Shown: positions 10,033 to 21,369, numbered from the stretch's first letter. The stretch: DNA of 64,000 nucleotides from Nelumbo lutea (GCA_022828595.1 JAKGHH010000002.1:44610222-44674221); one strand, 5' to 3'. Made by a program: numbers and translations. Notes: generated by a model from the letters alone, not told the origin.

Positions 10033-11095
10033 TTTTTTTGTGTGTGTGATTATGCTAGAGCTACGTGGTTTGGAAGTAAAATGGATTTGATTATTGGTCT
10101 AGAATTGAATGATCCAAACTTTGCAGTGTGGTGGAAACATTGATTAGATAAATTTGAAGACTCAAATGTGCAGAACTCTGATTTGTTGGAATTTATGGTA
10201 ATTATGTTATGGTGCATTTGGAAAGTTAGGAATGATTGTATGTTAGCCATTTAGCAGGTTTATGTTGAATTGGAAACTCAAGCGAACAGTTTTTTTTTTT
10301 TTTTTTTTTTTTTTTGCAATAACCAACTCCAGCTTTATTAAAACAAATGTGGATGGCAGTTTCCTAAAATCTGGTATTAGAGGTTTCAGAGTAATTTTTA
10401 GAGATGCTTTTGGTTCTTTTTTGTTGGAAAGAATGGGCTCTGCTATGCTTCTTTTGCAGAGTATTTTTGCTATTAGAGAATGCTGCTTACTAGCTAAAGA
10501 GCATGGATTTTCAAACTTGATAGTTGGAAGTGATGCAAAATCTACAGCTAATGCCATTTCTCAAGCAATACAAATGCTTGGTCTCTGTTATTGGATATCT
10601 ACAGTCTTCTCTCTCTCTCTTGATGGTGTGAAATTTATCTTCATTGAATGAGAGGGAAACCATGTCGCCCATGAACTAGCCAAAGATGATTTAAACAATT
10701 CAGTCTCTACCTGGTTGCATTCAGCTCTTTGGTTCCAGGATCGAGTGGGATCAGTGAACAACCTCTGTGTCCACCCTCCGTAGTTTTGCTTGTCTAGGTT
10801 CTTTGTGCTTCTTTTGTTGGTACTAGTTTCTTTAGCCTTTATTATGTGGGTGATGTTTGTTGTTTTCTTTAATGAAAGGTTTTTTTATCCAAAACAAAAA
10901 ACAAAAAAGAAAAAGCCTAAAGAGATGCAATTAAACATTTTCTGATAAGCTTGTAAAATAACGCAAAAGAACCCTACTGGATGCAAATTTGGTGGTATAG
11001 TCGGCAATGAAGTTCTCGAATTCAAATTTATGGAACCAACAACAGTACTAAAATATGAAAGCTGACCAGTCACACATTCTTTCATTCATGAGAAG

Positions 11096-11672
11096 TGAGA
11101 ACTGACAACTGAAGCTATGTTTGGTTTGATAGTAAATAAAAGAGAACTGAAGTTACGTGATTTTTGTGAGATTTCTTAAGGCTCAATTTAGGAGTAAAAA
11201 TGCAAATATGTAGTGTGTAAAGCTTTGTATTTTGTATTGTTTTGTATTGTGTATATTCTTTCCTTTCATGAGAATTACGCTTATGTTTGATCGGATAGAA
11301 AAGAAGGAAAACTTTCTGTTTCTCACTAATTTTCTATCAAACCAATACCAATGAGGGATTGACATCACAAGCCATGTGAAGTGTTCTGTTACTTCCTCAT
11401 TCTGTCTTGATTCATCAAGTGGCCAAATATGTGATACAAAAGGCATGGGCTGATTACAGTGCAAAACCTTGTATTTTGTATTGTTAAACCTTGTATTTGC
11501 ACTCTACATATAAAAATATGTAGAGTGCAAGAACTTGTATTTTGTATATATCTGTATCATACATATTTGTATTTGTACCCTTTCCAAATTAAACTTGGAA
11601 AGAGTACAAAACCTTGTATTTTGTATTATTTGTTATGTATCTGCACTGTACATATTTGTATGCATCAATATT
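11096..11672. repeat. Degenerate MITE remnants
   Basis: 11179-11270 starts AGGCTCAATTTAGGAGTA with TTA before it and carries the CTTTGTATTTTGTATTG core of the 119-bp MITE family, but the right end is lost. 11447-11672 holds three further copies of the AACCTTGTATTTTGTAT core in compound order. 11113-11340 also has a TTTGGTTTGATAG / CTATCAAACCAA inverted pair. No gene is seen from 10911 to 11958. Confidence 0.5.
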
Positions 11673-11958
11673 GCCTCATTGAAACACAGGATGTCCAATT
11701 TTTGTCTACCATGTGTGTCAATACATCCAGCTTTCTTACTGTTTTGTCTTTGCAACGCAAGCAGTTTAAAAAATTATATTTTGACCTAAAGTTCCGCAAT
11801 GTGAACTACTCTTTTCAGTTTTCTATCCTCAAGCGTGCTGCTGAAAATCATGGATTTCTTTCTTTCTATCCTCTCCCTACATTTTCTTTCAAGCCAAGCA
11901 CAGCTTTAAGGTTGCCACACAATTGCTACATTTTTTCTGCTTTTCTCTTCATGGAACT

Positions 11959-12085
11959 ACACAACGAGGTAGCCCATCCCCCATCCCCTCAAGCCTCAAC
12001 CCCTCAATCTCTGGTGGGGGCAGGATTTTATCCCAGATCTCAACTACTACTAACCAGAGATCCATACCAACTGAGCCACCATCAG
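11959..12085 (-). mobile_element. tRNA-derived SINE candidate
   Basis: On the minus strand TGGCTCAGTTGG (12079-12068) fits pol III box A well. GGGATAAAATCC (12034-12023) lies about 35 bases downstream as a degenerate box B. A purine-rich body GAGATTGAGGGGTTGAGG follows. Acceptor-stem pairing is absent, so this is a SINE-like or tRNA-pseudogene remnant rather than a tRNA. No target duplication was found. Confidence 0.4.
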
Positions 12086-12129
12086 TTGATCACACAATTA
12101 CTACTTTCGCCCCTATAAGACAGATTACG

Positions 12130-12530
12130 TATAACTGGAGTGTCAATTGGACTGGATTTGACCCAATCTGATCCAGTCCAATGTGAGTCCATTACAAATG
12201 GACCAGGTAAAATCCAATCCATTGAATATTTTGGATTGGTCCAATTCAATGTCTGGAAAGTCCAATCTGTTCAAATATGTTTTAATTTAGATTGGTTTTA
12301 ACTCAAACCTAGACTATTGACAACTGTATACTTATCTTCTATCAATGGACCAGATATTGTATCAATCCAATATAAATTCATTATGGATGGACCAGGTCCA
12401 GTCCAATAAATACTTTGGACCATTAAGTCCGGACTGGTCCAATTCAATATATCTTCTTTATCTATCCAATCCATCCAAATTGATTTTGATTTGGACAGGT
12501 CCAATCCAAAGCCGGTCCATTAAAAACCGT
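12130..12530. repeat. Diverged array of TCCAATCCA / GGACCAGGTCCA words
   Basis: The block has many short GGTCCAATCC, TGGACCAG and GTCCAATTCAAT words on both strands, with two roughly parallel halves (12160-12270 and 12345-12520). This pattern fits a degenerate MITE or foldback. Open frames here are compositional shadows. Confidence 0.4.
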
Positions 12531-12692
12531 ATGCATAACCAAGACCCCTGACCCTCGCCGAGTAAAACTCTACTTCGATGGATAAAATCGATAAGGAAAC
12601 CACAAACCAGGTTTCATAGGAAGCTGGTTTCTGCAGATTTTGGCCCAATCATGAAACAGATAGCAGTTTGCGTTAGGATCGTGCATCTACAA

Positions 12693-12803
12693 AGCTCAGT
12701 TTGGAAGAAGTACGAATACATATATCATATATTAGAGTGCAAAACCTTGTATTTTGTATGTATTTGTACTGTACATATTTATGTACTCTTTCCAAACTGA
12801 GCC
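12693..12803. mobile_element. Tourist-like MITE, 119-bp family
   Basis: The ends GCTCAGTTTGGAAGAAGTAC and GTACTCTTTCCAAACTGAGC are inverted repeats, with the core CAAAACCTTGTATTTTGTAT shared with 9511-9629. The target duplication is not clear here. Confidence 0.7.
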
Positions 12804-13039
12804 TAAAGTACAGTTTTAAGCATAGTTTAGAGAAACAATGGAATTGGTAGGGGACTCCCTACCTAGTAGCATCAAGTAGCAAATGGCCGGATGAGTTGTT
12901 AATAAGGAAATAATGACACGATGCATTTGAGAGAGAACTATTTTATTTAGACAATAGCAGGAGCGATGGATGACTGGTATATATATATATATGGTTGAAG
13001 GAGAACTCACATATTGTGTGCTGGCTCAAAAATGACAGT

Positions 13040-13250
13040 GAGTTATTGGAAATATAGGTACACCACGAGGCAGATAAAAGAAATAAGCTAAAAGTCTAGA
13101 ACATTGAGGACAACTTATAACTGGACATCAAAATCAGCTAATAGCATGGCTGATGCCTTAGCAAGACAAGCAACAAGAAGGAATCAAGAGTTAGGTGGCA
13201 ATACTAGCCTAAACCAGAGGCATTTTGGACAAACTAAAGCTGTACATCCA
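13040..13250 (+). mobile_element. LINE RNase H tail remnant
   Basis: The plus strand reads WTSKSANSMADALARQ, the C-terminal RNase H motif (N..ADaLA..G) seen in the other LINEs here. Upstream is a degenerate WKYRYTTRQIKE segment. No start, no catalytic acidic residues and no poly-A tail remain. A GA microsatellite follows at about 13259-13280. Confidence 0.6.
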
Positions 13251-13505
13251 ATATACAAGAGAGAGAGAGAGAGAGAGAGATGAAAAAGAAAAAAAAATGA
13301 AAAGAGACCGGGTGGAAGTCACAATTATAAAGCATTCAACTTGCTAAAACAACGAAATTGTCATCAAAGTATAGCAAAACAATGGCAAAGCCAAAATCCA
13401 CAGGTGAAAACAAGAAATAAGAGTTACCAAAATCGAAGAAGGCACATAATTTTGACAGATCTCGGTCACTTGAGTCATCATTATTACAGAACAAATTCAT
13501 AAAAT

Positions 13506-13553
13506 TCACATAAATTTCCTATATGGCCTCCGATAGTCCTCATCTTGCATATG
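13506..13553 (-). CDS. Exon 2 of the NDUFB4-like gene
   Basis: 48 bp: 15 codons plus TGA. It encodes [15 protein letters not shown], the conserved matrix-side tail of the subunit. It is too short for ORF callers and would be missed without knowing the family. The acceptor ACAG lies at 13557-13554. Confidence 0.85.
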   Translation of the reverse strand, partial: HMQDEDYRRPYRKFM

Positions 13554-16500
13554 CTGTCACCACCACAACAGAATATTAGAAAAAGAAAATAATAAGCCTA
13601 CTTACTACAAAGGAAAATAGTTCACTTGAATTATACTTCCAACATGAAAGAGCATTTTATAAGAAACCAACTAGCACTCAAACATTGTCAGAAAGGTTAC
13701 CAATTTGTTAGTGAATTAACATCAAACCAACTTAAATTACATGAAGCAATACATGAGAATCAAGATAAAGGCTAAACAGCAATTACGGTTTATTTTTTTA
13801 GGTAAGATTTTCAGCCCCATGCTCCACAAGTCATTTATTGCAATAATCAAAATGTAAGAAGCCCAGCCAAAATTTAAATGAAGAACTGATAATCAGAATA
13901 GGGTATTTAAAGTAAACTAAGTCAAATCCCTCTCAATTGGTTGAATTCTCTTCAATTAAAAAAAAAATGATAATTTTGCAATGTTCTTGCATGGCCAACA
14001 ACTAGAATGAGGGGAGAAAACATTATATATTTCAACAAACTGAAATTGCACTACTGAAAGTAGAAACCACTGGTAGTTAACACTTTTTATAGTTTTTTTT
14101 TTTTTGTAAAAGGTAATGTAATTTTATTCAACTCAGAAAATCAAATACAAACTGAAATTCAGACCCAAGAAGGCAGTCTGAAAAACAGCCGGGATTACAA
14201 TCTCCACTAGGAGCAAGACTGAAACAAATCGGGCAAGCTAAGATTTCTGAACTCCCCAGAAATGGAAATCCAAGAAATCAGTTTGTCCACTGCTCTCTGA
14301 ATTACATCCTCAAGACCCTTAGATTTATTACAGAAAACTCTACTATTCCTTTCAGCCAAAATGGACCACAAAACAGCAGCAGGGATTGTCTTCCACATCA
14401 GCTTTCCTCTCTTACTTAGACCCTTTGATTTCCAACTACAAAGGTGCTCCTTAACCGATCTCAGCATGACCCACCTAACACACAACACTTTGAGAAAATG
14501 CATCCAAATCTGAAAGGAGAACAGACAGTGAAGACATAAATGATCTGTAGTTTCTGTGGCAGTCCCACAAAGAGCACAAGCTGAATCCAGAATTTGAATG
14601 CCTCTTCCTTAACATATTAGACCTGGAAAGGCATTTGTCTAGGGCCATCGTCCAAACCAGAAAATTAGATTTTGAGGGGCTCATAGAATTCCATATCTGA
14701 CTAGCTGGGAAATCAGTATGCCTCACACTGCATAATTTAGCTGCCATGGACTTCACAGAAAAAACATCATTCGGCTTCAATTTCCAGCACCACTTATCAT
14801 CCCTAAGAACATCTATCTTCTGCTTATGAAGGAGAGAAATCAACTCCACAAATTCTTCCAACTCCCAATCAAACAAATTCCTCCTAAAGAGAGGGGACCA
14901 AGACACTGAATCCTCAAGCAAATAGAAGTAATCAACCACAGTAGCCTCTTGGTTGACAGCACATCTAAAAAAAAAGGGAAAGAGCCAGCAAGGGGGCCAT
15001 CCAAACACCACATACCCTTCCAAATTTTTGGTCTATCTCCTTTACCCACATTCACAGAAATCCCTTCCCAGAAAATAGGAAAATTTTTCATAATTCCTTT
15101 CTACAGAGAGTTGCCCCAAATTAGAGAGGGAACTCTAGTTCTCCAGTTTCCCCATTCCACCCCATACTTGTCAGCAATAAGGGATCTCCACCAAGTATTC
15201 CTCTCAGCCGAGAATCTCCAAATCCACTTGCACAAGAGAGCAGTATTAAAATTCTTCAATTTCCTTATTCCTACACCACCTTTAGCTTTAGGAAGACAAA
15301 CATGGTCCCAATTAACCAGATGAACCCTGTTCTCCTCCTCCCAACCCCTCCAAAGGAAATTCCTCTGAAGCTGCTCCAATCTTTTAGCAACTCCAATTGG
15401 GAAAGGGATCAGGGAAAGGAAATAACTTGGCAGATTTGAGAGGATACTTTTTATCAAGGTCACCCTCCCTCCGAAAGAGGTATTTATCCTTCTAAGATGA
15501 TAATTTCCTCTCCAATCTTTCAATGACTGGATCCCAAATCGAAGAAGAAAGCCAATTAGCCCCCAAAGGCAGACCCAAATACTTCACGGGGATATGGCTT
15601 TTGTTCAAATTCACCTTTAGCCCAGAAACCACCTCAAACCAGACTAAGATTCCAAAAATGAGTTCCAAGTACGACGGAGAAGCATCCACAAGGCACAAAG
15701 TATCATCAGCAAACTAGAGAATATCGACCTCCCCCCCCCCCCCCGAACAAATAGCAAAGCCCTCCCAACTGCCAGCATCAGCTACCTTCTTACAAAACAG
15801 GGTGAGGATTTCCATCACACAGATAAAAAGCAAAGGGGAAAGAGGGTCACCCTACCTCAGGTTGTGCAGAATTTGATCCAATTTCTCCATTTCTGCACAA
15901 AATTCATATGTTGCAATACCAAATCAATGCACCTCCGGTTAACATGATCATAAGCCTTCTCAAATTTTAACTTACAAATTAATCCTGGGACTCCCTCCCT
16001 TCTTCTTGAGTGAATTAATTCATTTGCAATGAGGACCGAATCAAGCATCTGCCTACCATGGACAAAGGCACTTTGATTATTTGAAATAACACTTCCTAAC
16101 ACCCCCTTTCATTCTCTCAGCAAGGACTTAAGCCAGAATCTTATAAAAACTGTGATGGAGACTAACTGGCTTGAAATCTTTGACATTAACAGCCCCTTCA
16201 ATTTTTGGGATGAGAGTGATGAAGGTGGCATTTAAACTTCTTTGGAAAGAGGCATTATCATGAAAAGCCTAAAAAACATTCACAATGTCTTGATTTACAG
16301 TGTCCCAGCATTTAATGTAGAACAAATTGGTAAGGCCATCCGGTCCAGGCGATTTATCAGCCGCCAGCATGGAAAGTACAGCTTTAATTTCCTCCTCCGT
16401 GAAAGGCCTCTCAATGAATATCTTCTAATCTCCACTTAACTGCTTAAAAGGGAGATTTCTAGGAAAAGGTTACCATTTTTGATAGTCATATATAAGAAAT

Positions 16501-19197
16501 CTGTTACCATTTATAAAAATGAGAATGAATCAATTTTCTTTGGTTGAACACCCTAATTTTTGTTACCAATTTTACCCTTTTTAATACATCTTTGAATTGA
16601 CAACCAAACTCTCAACCTTCTATTTTGCCCCTACATATAACTGATACATATGACAGACACAGGTGTCCTAAAAACACAAATATGTGTATAGCAAAAGTTT
16701 ACATGGTTTCTGTCAGTTTGCTTCTATAGTGAGCAGAAGCCACATGGAAAGAAGTGAGAACCCACTTCACAGATGTATTTGGAGGTGGTACTATGGAGAT
16801 TATGATGTGAAAGAAATGCCAGGATATGATTTGATAACTTGATAATTTTGAAATTATTGAGGTTATTAATAGTTAAAAAATAACAATAATAATTTTTAAA
16901 ATGGTTTTACAATTATTACAAAAAAACTATTGAAAATATTGATAATTCAATAATAATTATTGATAATTATTTTGTTATTCAAATTTTGATAATTTCATAA
17001 TGATGGTAATTTCAGTAATTGTTATTATCAATTTATTAGTCATTATTAAAAATAATCACCTATAATTTTGACTATTAATAACCTCAATAATTTTGAAATT
17101 ACCAATAATTTCAAAAATTATCAAATTATTGGATAGCAAAATTACTGTAAAAACTCAAATTTCCATAATTATAAAATTTCTGAAATAACAAATTGTTGAA
17201 TAAAATTTTAATTTTAACAAAACTATTAAATAACAAAAGTTATTTAAAAAATTACAGCTATTATTTTTTAATTATCAATAATTTCCAATAAATTTGAAAT
17301 TATAAATAATTTCTATGGGACAATTATAATTGTTATTATTATGTAACTATCATATTTGAAATTATTGTAACTATTATTATTATTTAATAACAGTTATTAT
17401 TATTCAATATTTTTTGTTATTATTACTGATTTCTCATAATTACCCTTAAGGAAAATAGATAAAAAGAAAAAAATTGAAAATAATAATAATGATAATTTTA
17501 GTATTAAAATTAGTGCTATTATTAATTAATTATCAATAATTTTCATTTTTAATAAGAAAAATTACTGAAATTAGCATAATTATAAAATTACGAAATTATT
17601 GAATAAAAAAATAGTTATCAATAACTGTTTTGAATAACAAAATTTAAATAATTTTCAGTAATTTCTAATAATAAAACTATTGAAATTTACTTTAAATAAT
17701 AGTAATTATTAGAATTAGCATCATTATAAATTATCAAATTATTAGATAACAAAATAATGGTTTTTGTATGGCATTTTTAGGGTGTTAGTAAGGATTTTCA
17801 ATTTCTGTGAATTTTTGTACTGTTTTAGGAGGCATAGGAGGATGGTGTTTTGTTCAGAACACGAGTTAGATATCACAACTGAGGATTATGATATGCTGAT
17901 TCAATGACAGACTTCAAGTTGTTGACACATGCATGGTAGAACAAAAAGATGTTCTAGCAATTCTTCAATTTCAAGCCAATTTAGCTCAAAATGTCCTATG
18001 AATAGATTCAGTTGATTGTAACACCCCATAAGCCCTAAACTTAGAACTTTTACTTGTTCTCTGCACCAATCTTTATTGTTTTTAGTAGTTGATGAGCTTT
18101 AAAGTTGATTGTATTGGGCGATTGTTTGCTATGAGCATTCATTGGGTTATTTATATATTCAATCATATTTTTTTCATCTAACCATGTAAAGCATGTCGGA
18201 TTATAAGTAGTTTATCAAATTGGTTCAATTTAGCTTGGCCCCCACCCTGATGATTAGCTTATAATCTTAAATTGTTTGACTGTATGCTAAAGTTAGTTTA
18301 TAAATTGATGGAGAATTGAGTCAATATTATTTTTGTGTATTGTTTTTCATACTTCAAACATACTTCAAATATATTATTTTAGCAATAATATGATAAATAT
18401 ACACGTGCATGCACCCAACTAGTTTTAGTAAAAGAAAATCAGCTCCATCCAGAATACAAGTCATGATTACTTGTTCAATAAATGTACTTTTTTCTGAAAC
18501 TTTAGGATTATATGAAAGAAGATCAAATAAAATAGGGAAATAAGCAATTTCCACAAATCTCAGGGTGGAACCAAGCTTTGTTATTGGAAGGAACTAATGA
18601 CAATTCTTGGGTAGAGAAGCTAACATATGCAGGAAGAGATAACATAAATCTAAAGTTGCAAAGATGACATTATGGATTAGAAAAAAAATGAAGAGGGTGA
18701 TTATGGGGTTTTGTGGTTCTCATGCCTCTTTCATCACTGAGCACAAGATCTTAATAGGGCTCGAAAAATTATTCAAGAACGAACCAGACTTACAAACTTT
18801 AAGACCCAAAATAATCTATTTAGTTACAACATCAAGAAAAAGAAAACGATCAATGAGGTCGATCCGTACATGAATTGAGAAATTTAGGGGATTAAATGAA
18901 TTAAAAACGGCACAGAGACAATTTGACATTATTAGATTGAATAAGGGGGTAGAATAGAGCTCAAATTGATTGTAGAGAAAGAAATAATATCACGCAGAGA
19001 GATGAGAAAAATTAGGTTTTCGTGATTACAAATTCTTTGACGATGCCCTTGTAGACGAGGATGGGGATAGCGACGCCGAAGATGCCGATGAGTGCTAAGT
19101 TGCGCCGGGTCCAACGGAAGTTGAGCTCCAGATTCTCCCTCGCCGAGTTCCAGTCCTCTATGTACCTGTTCTTGTGCACCTCCATTCCTCCCCCCAT
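13506..19197 (-). CDS. Mitochondrial complex I subunit, NDUFB4/B15-like (two exons)
   Basis: A small accessory subunit of the respiratory complex I membrane arm in the inner mitochondrial membrane. Exon 1 (19197-19030) encodes 56 residues starting [16 protein letters not shown], including the charged stretch NFRWTRRN and one hydrophobic span, [16 protein letters not shown] (about 34-49). Exon 2 (13553-13506) adds [15 protein letters not shown] and a TGA stop, giving 71 residues. The donor GTAATC follows TTT at 19030, and the acceptor ends GTGGTGACAG at 13554 after a pyrimidine-rich tract; both are phase 0. The length and the KGIVKEF/HMQDED junction agree with what I recall of Arabidopsis At2g31490, the plant NDUFB4-type protein. 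The first ATG of the frame, preceded by AAAAG, is taken as start. The 5476-bp intron is unusually long for such a small gene. No internal stop is seen. Expression and naming need confirmation. Confidence 0.88.
14092..16462 (-). mobile_element. 5'-truncated LINE without RNase H, inside the intron
   Basis: The minus strand runs from the start of the reverse transcriptase ([38 protein letters not shown]) through [18 protein letters not shown] and [22 protein letters not shown] to the zinc-binding tail ([14 protein letters not shown], then the SLCSLC region). It ends DLFQSCS and stop at 14207, followed by a poly-A tail (T run at about 14092-14105). Several frame breaks and a C homopolymer near 15731-15744 replace the palm region that should hold F/YADD. 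No RNase H follows. GTTAACACTTTTTATAG left and GTTACCATTTTTGATAG right may be a decayed target duplication. Confidence 0.8.
16848..17760. repeat. Extreme AT-rich tract, repeated AATAATT words
   Basis: About 900 bases built almost only from variants of AATAATTTT, TTATTGATAATT and GAAATTATTG on both strands. It could fold on itself extensively. There are no clean tandem period, no termini and no open frame. It lies within the intron of the complex I gene. Confidence 0.6.
19030..19197 (-). CDS. Exon 1 of the NDUFB4-like gene
   Basis: 168 bp, 56 codons, ending at a codon boundary before a GTAATC donor. It holds the whole hydrophobic segment. Reading straight through the donor would add only VITKT and a stop, so the unspliced 61-residue frame is a truncated version that lacks the conserved acidic/basic tail. 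A different frame on the same strand opens earlier and is arginine-rich; it is an overlap artefact. Confidence 0.88.
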
Positions 19198-19260
19198 CTT
19201 TTCCTTCGGCTGCTGCAGTCTCTCTCTCTCTCTCTCTCATCACTTTGCTCTTTAATAATC
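19198..19260 (-). promoter_or_regulatory. Probable 5' leader of the NDUFB4-like gene with a GA microsatellite
   Basis: Upstream of the start codon the minus strand has CTGCAGCAGCCGAAGGAAAAG, preceded by a (GA)9-10 run at about 19240-19221. GA/CT runs in 5' leaders are common in plant housekeeping genes. No convincing TATA box is seen. The transcription start is not determined. Confidence 0.35.
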
Positions 19261-19779
19261 CTCATGTTTCGTTCGTTTGGCTGTAGTGATAACCCTGACC
19301 TACGATAACAGTTTGACCGGTTTCTCATACAGTTTGGGCCATTCTATTGGGTTTACCCTAATTAGAAACCCATAATAAATATAATTTAAATAATAAATTG
19401 AAATGTTAATAAGTACATTTTCTCATACAGTTTGGGCCTTTCTATTGAGTTTAACCTAATTATATAAATTATACGTTTTCTCAAACAGTGCATCAAATTA
19501 TAGGTTAAAAATTGAAACAAACAGCAATATATATTTATATATATATATATATATATAATAATTAAGCATATGTGTTGCATGTAAAAAATTTTCTTCATAT
19601 TAATTACTTGAAATTTAGATATATCATAGTCAGGATAAAAATAAAAAATTAACAAAAGTAACATTACGATTAAAATTAAACTTAAATTTTTATTATTCAA
19701 TTATGACATGATAGGGATGGATCATTGATCCACCATCTAGATAAGAAAATAACATTACTTTTGAATTAGTTTTAAATTA

Positions 19780-20023
19780 GGGAAAATTATAGTCGAAGCA
19801 GGTTGTCCATTTAAAATGAGGCTACAAGTTGATCCATAAAACAAAAAAAAACTCTGACAACTGGCTCTATATTTGAAATTATAAAAAACCCTCATCTTGT
19901 CATTAGAGGCTTATGTTGTTATTGCCAACATAGGACTTTTAATCAATACTAGATACAATAAAAAGCTTATTCAGAATTTGCCCTTTAATGTTGGGTTATT
20001 GAAAAATAAAAAATAGGGTTTTT

Positions 20024-20069
<46 letters not shown>

Positions 20070-20858
20070 TCATCTTTATCTGCTCAACGACTATGTGATT
20101 TGAAAATAAATAAAAATAATTTTTGATTTCTATATTTACGTTCTCGATATCAATTTGTCTCATCCTCTCTCTACCTATCGTTATCCCTCAATTTCTTTCA
20201 TTCTCTTTCTTGGTAAATCTCTCATTTTTCCCTTATTTTTTATCATTCTCCTTTAATTTCTCTCCGGCTTCATCTCTTTTTTTTTTTTACGCAATTATAT
20301 GGTATTAATCATATTGTATAAAAGAACATGAGACCAACTTGGTACGGTTCAAAAATTATTACACCAATTTGATAAAAATTCACAAGAAACTCTTGGCTAT
20401 GAAATTTACACCAATTGGAGAACGATAGAGATTGAGGGAGAATGAAATATTGATCGAGAGGGAGAGGGAGGGAGAAGAATGAAAAAGATTGAGGAGAACA
20501 ATAGAGAGAGAGAGAGAAAGAGAGAGAGACGTTTTGATTTGGCTACAGACCAAAGATAAAAAGTGGGAGAGACAAAGGGAGTAGAAGATTGAAAGATTAC
20601 TGTGAGAGTGAGAGATAAGGGAGGAAGAGACAGAGGAAGTGGGAGAGAAATTGAAAACCTATTTTCGGTATAGGTTTTTTGTTGTGTCCAACATTGAATA
20701 AGAGTCTCATGTTGGCAACAACCACCATAAGCCTCAAATGACATGGTAGGGGTTTTTATAATTTAAAATGTAGAGCCATTTGTTAGAGTTTTGTTGGTTT
20801 TTGGACCAACCTACAACCTAATTTTAAATGTAGAACCAACTTTAACTATAATTTTCCC
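19780..20858. mobile_element. 1079-bp Mutator-like non-autonomous element
   Basis: Flanked by the perfect 9-bp duplication TTTAAATTA (19771-19779 and 20859-20867). The termini start GGGAAAATTATAGT on both inverted ends, and the inverted match extends about 170-180 bp through AACTCT.ACAA.TGGCTCTA and TTGCCAACAT. The 9-bp TSD and long TIRs define a MULE. The interior has a CT microsatellite (20025-20064) and serine/leucine-rich shadow frames. No transposase was recognised. Confidence 0.9.
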
Positions 20859-21194
20859 TTTAAATTATATATTTCATTTACATTATATAAACTATTTTTT
20901 TACTTATCACACTTAATTTTGTTTGTCTATGGTATCATTTGACTTAAACCACTAATCCACCATCTAAAAATAAAAATTGTTTGATTTATAGGTTGACATG
21001 AAATTTTATATTACATTTCCATCATTGATAAAATTATTTCTTATGCATAAAACTTATTTTTGTTTAATATAATAAATGCACAATATCAGAGATGTACCCA
21101 ATATTTTATTTTTTTTATAAATATATAACATTAGATATGTGCCCAAAAACCTTTACAATCAACAAGGGTAAAATGGAAAAATATTAACCTAAAA

Positions 21195-21345
21195 AAGTTA
21201 TAGAACATGGAGACCCGGTTGGCTATAAACATGAGCCCCATACCCGGATTAGGTGACTTTTTTTTTGGACTTTAGAACCAGTTATTGGCCAAACCCATTA
21301 TAACCAGTTTGCTATAAACAGGAGCCCTATACCCGGATTAACACC
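21195..21345 (+). repeat. Local direct repeat GGCTATAAACATGAGCCCCATACCC type
   Basis: The phrase GCTATAAACA-GAGCCC-TATACCCGGATTA occurs at 21222-21252 and 21311-21341, with related context before it (ACCCGGTTG / ACCAGTTTG). It is probably a short duplication. No gene is seen between 20868 and 21370. Confidence 0.5.
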
Positions 21346-21369
21346 ATAGTACCAACATTTGAATATCTG

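Larger units (their letters stand above)
9220..10910 (+). mobile_element. 3' end of a LINE (zinc-binding RT tail plus RNase H), split by a MITE
   Basis: From 9240 the frame reads IPPKI...SFIWK, then CPLCERVPESIFHAL, the zinc-binding C-terminal segment of plant non-LTR reverse transcriptases. A MITE interrupts at 9406-10032. The frame resumes with CDYARATWFGSKMDL and LWCIWKVRNDC. An RNase H domain follows at about 10330-10700 with TNVDGSFLKSG, GSDAKSTANA and EGNHVAHELAK. An internal T run (about 10289-10313), several stops and a frame break near 10650 make it dead. The 3' end is A-rich near 10890-10910. Confidence 0.75.
13554..19029 (-). other. 5.5-kb intron of the NDUFB4-like gene
   Basis: GT-AG intron. 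From the donor it holds unremarkable AT-rich sequence (17.8-19.0 kb), a 0.9-kb extreme AT-rich tract (16848-17760), a sense-oriented 5'-truncated LINE (14092-16462) and 0.5 kb of unique sequence before the acceptor. Because the LINE is in the gene's own sense, its poly-A end and cryptic signals could affect transcript processing. That is an inference. Confidence 0.8.

Noticed and set aside
10243..10557. Minus-strand 104-codon frame with a lysine run
   Set aside because: Antisense shadow of the LINE RNase H; the lysines come from the poly-T tract.
18664..18873. 69-codon plus-strand frame with RKRKRSMRS
   Set aside because: Lies within the intron of the complex I gene on the opposite strand; no recognisable motif and no repeat partner.
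18932..19243. Arginine-rich 103-codon frame overlapping the complex I exon
   Set aside because: It lies in another frame of the same strand, begins in the GA microsatellite (RERERE), and the NDUFB4-like frame has clear family identity.
20123..20744. Ser/Leu-rich frames on both strands
   Set aside because: They lie in CT/GA-rich interior sequence of the MULE-like element and show no motif.
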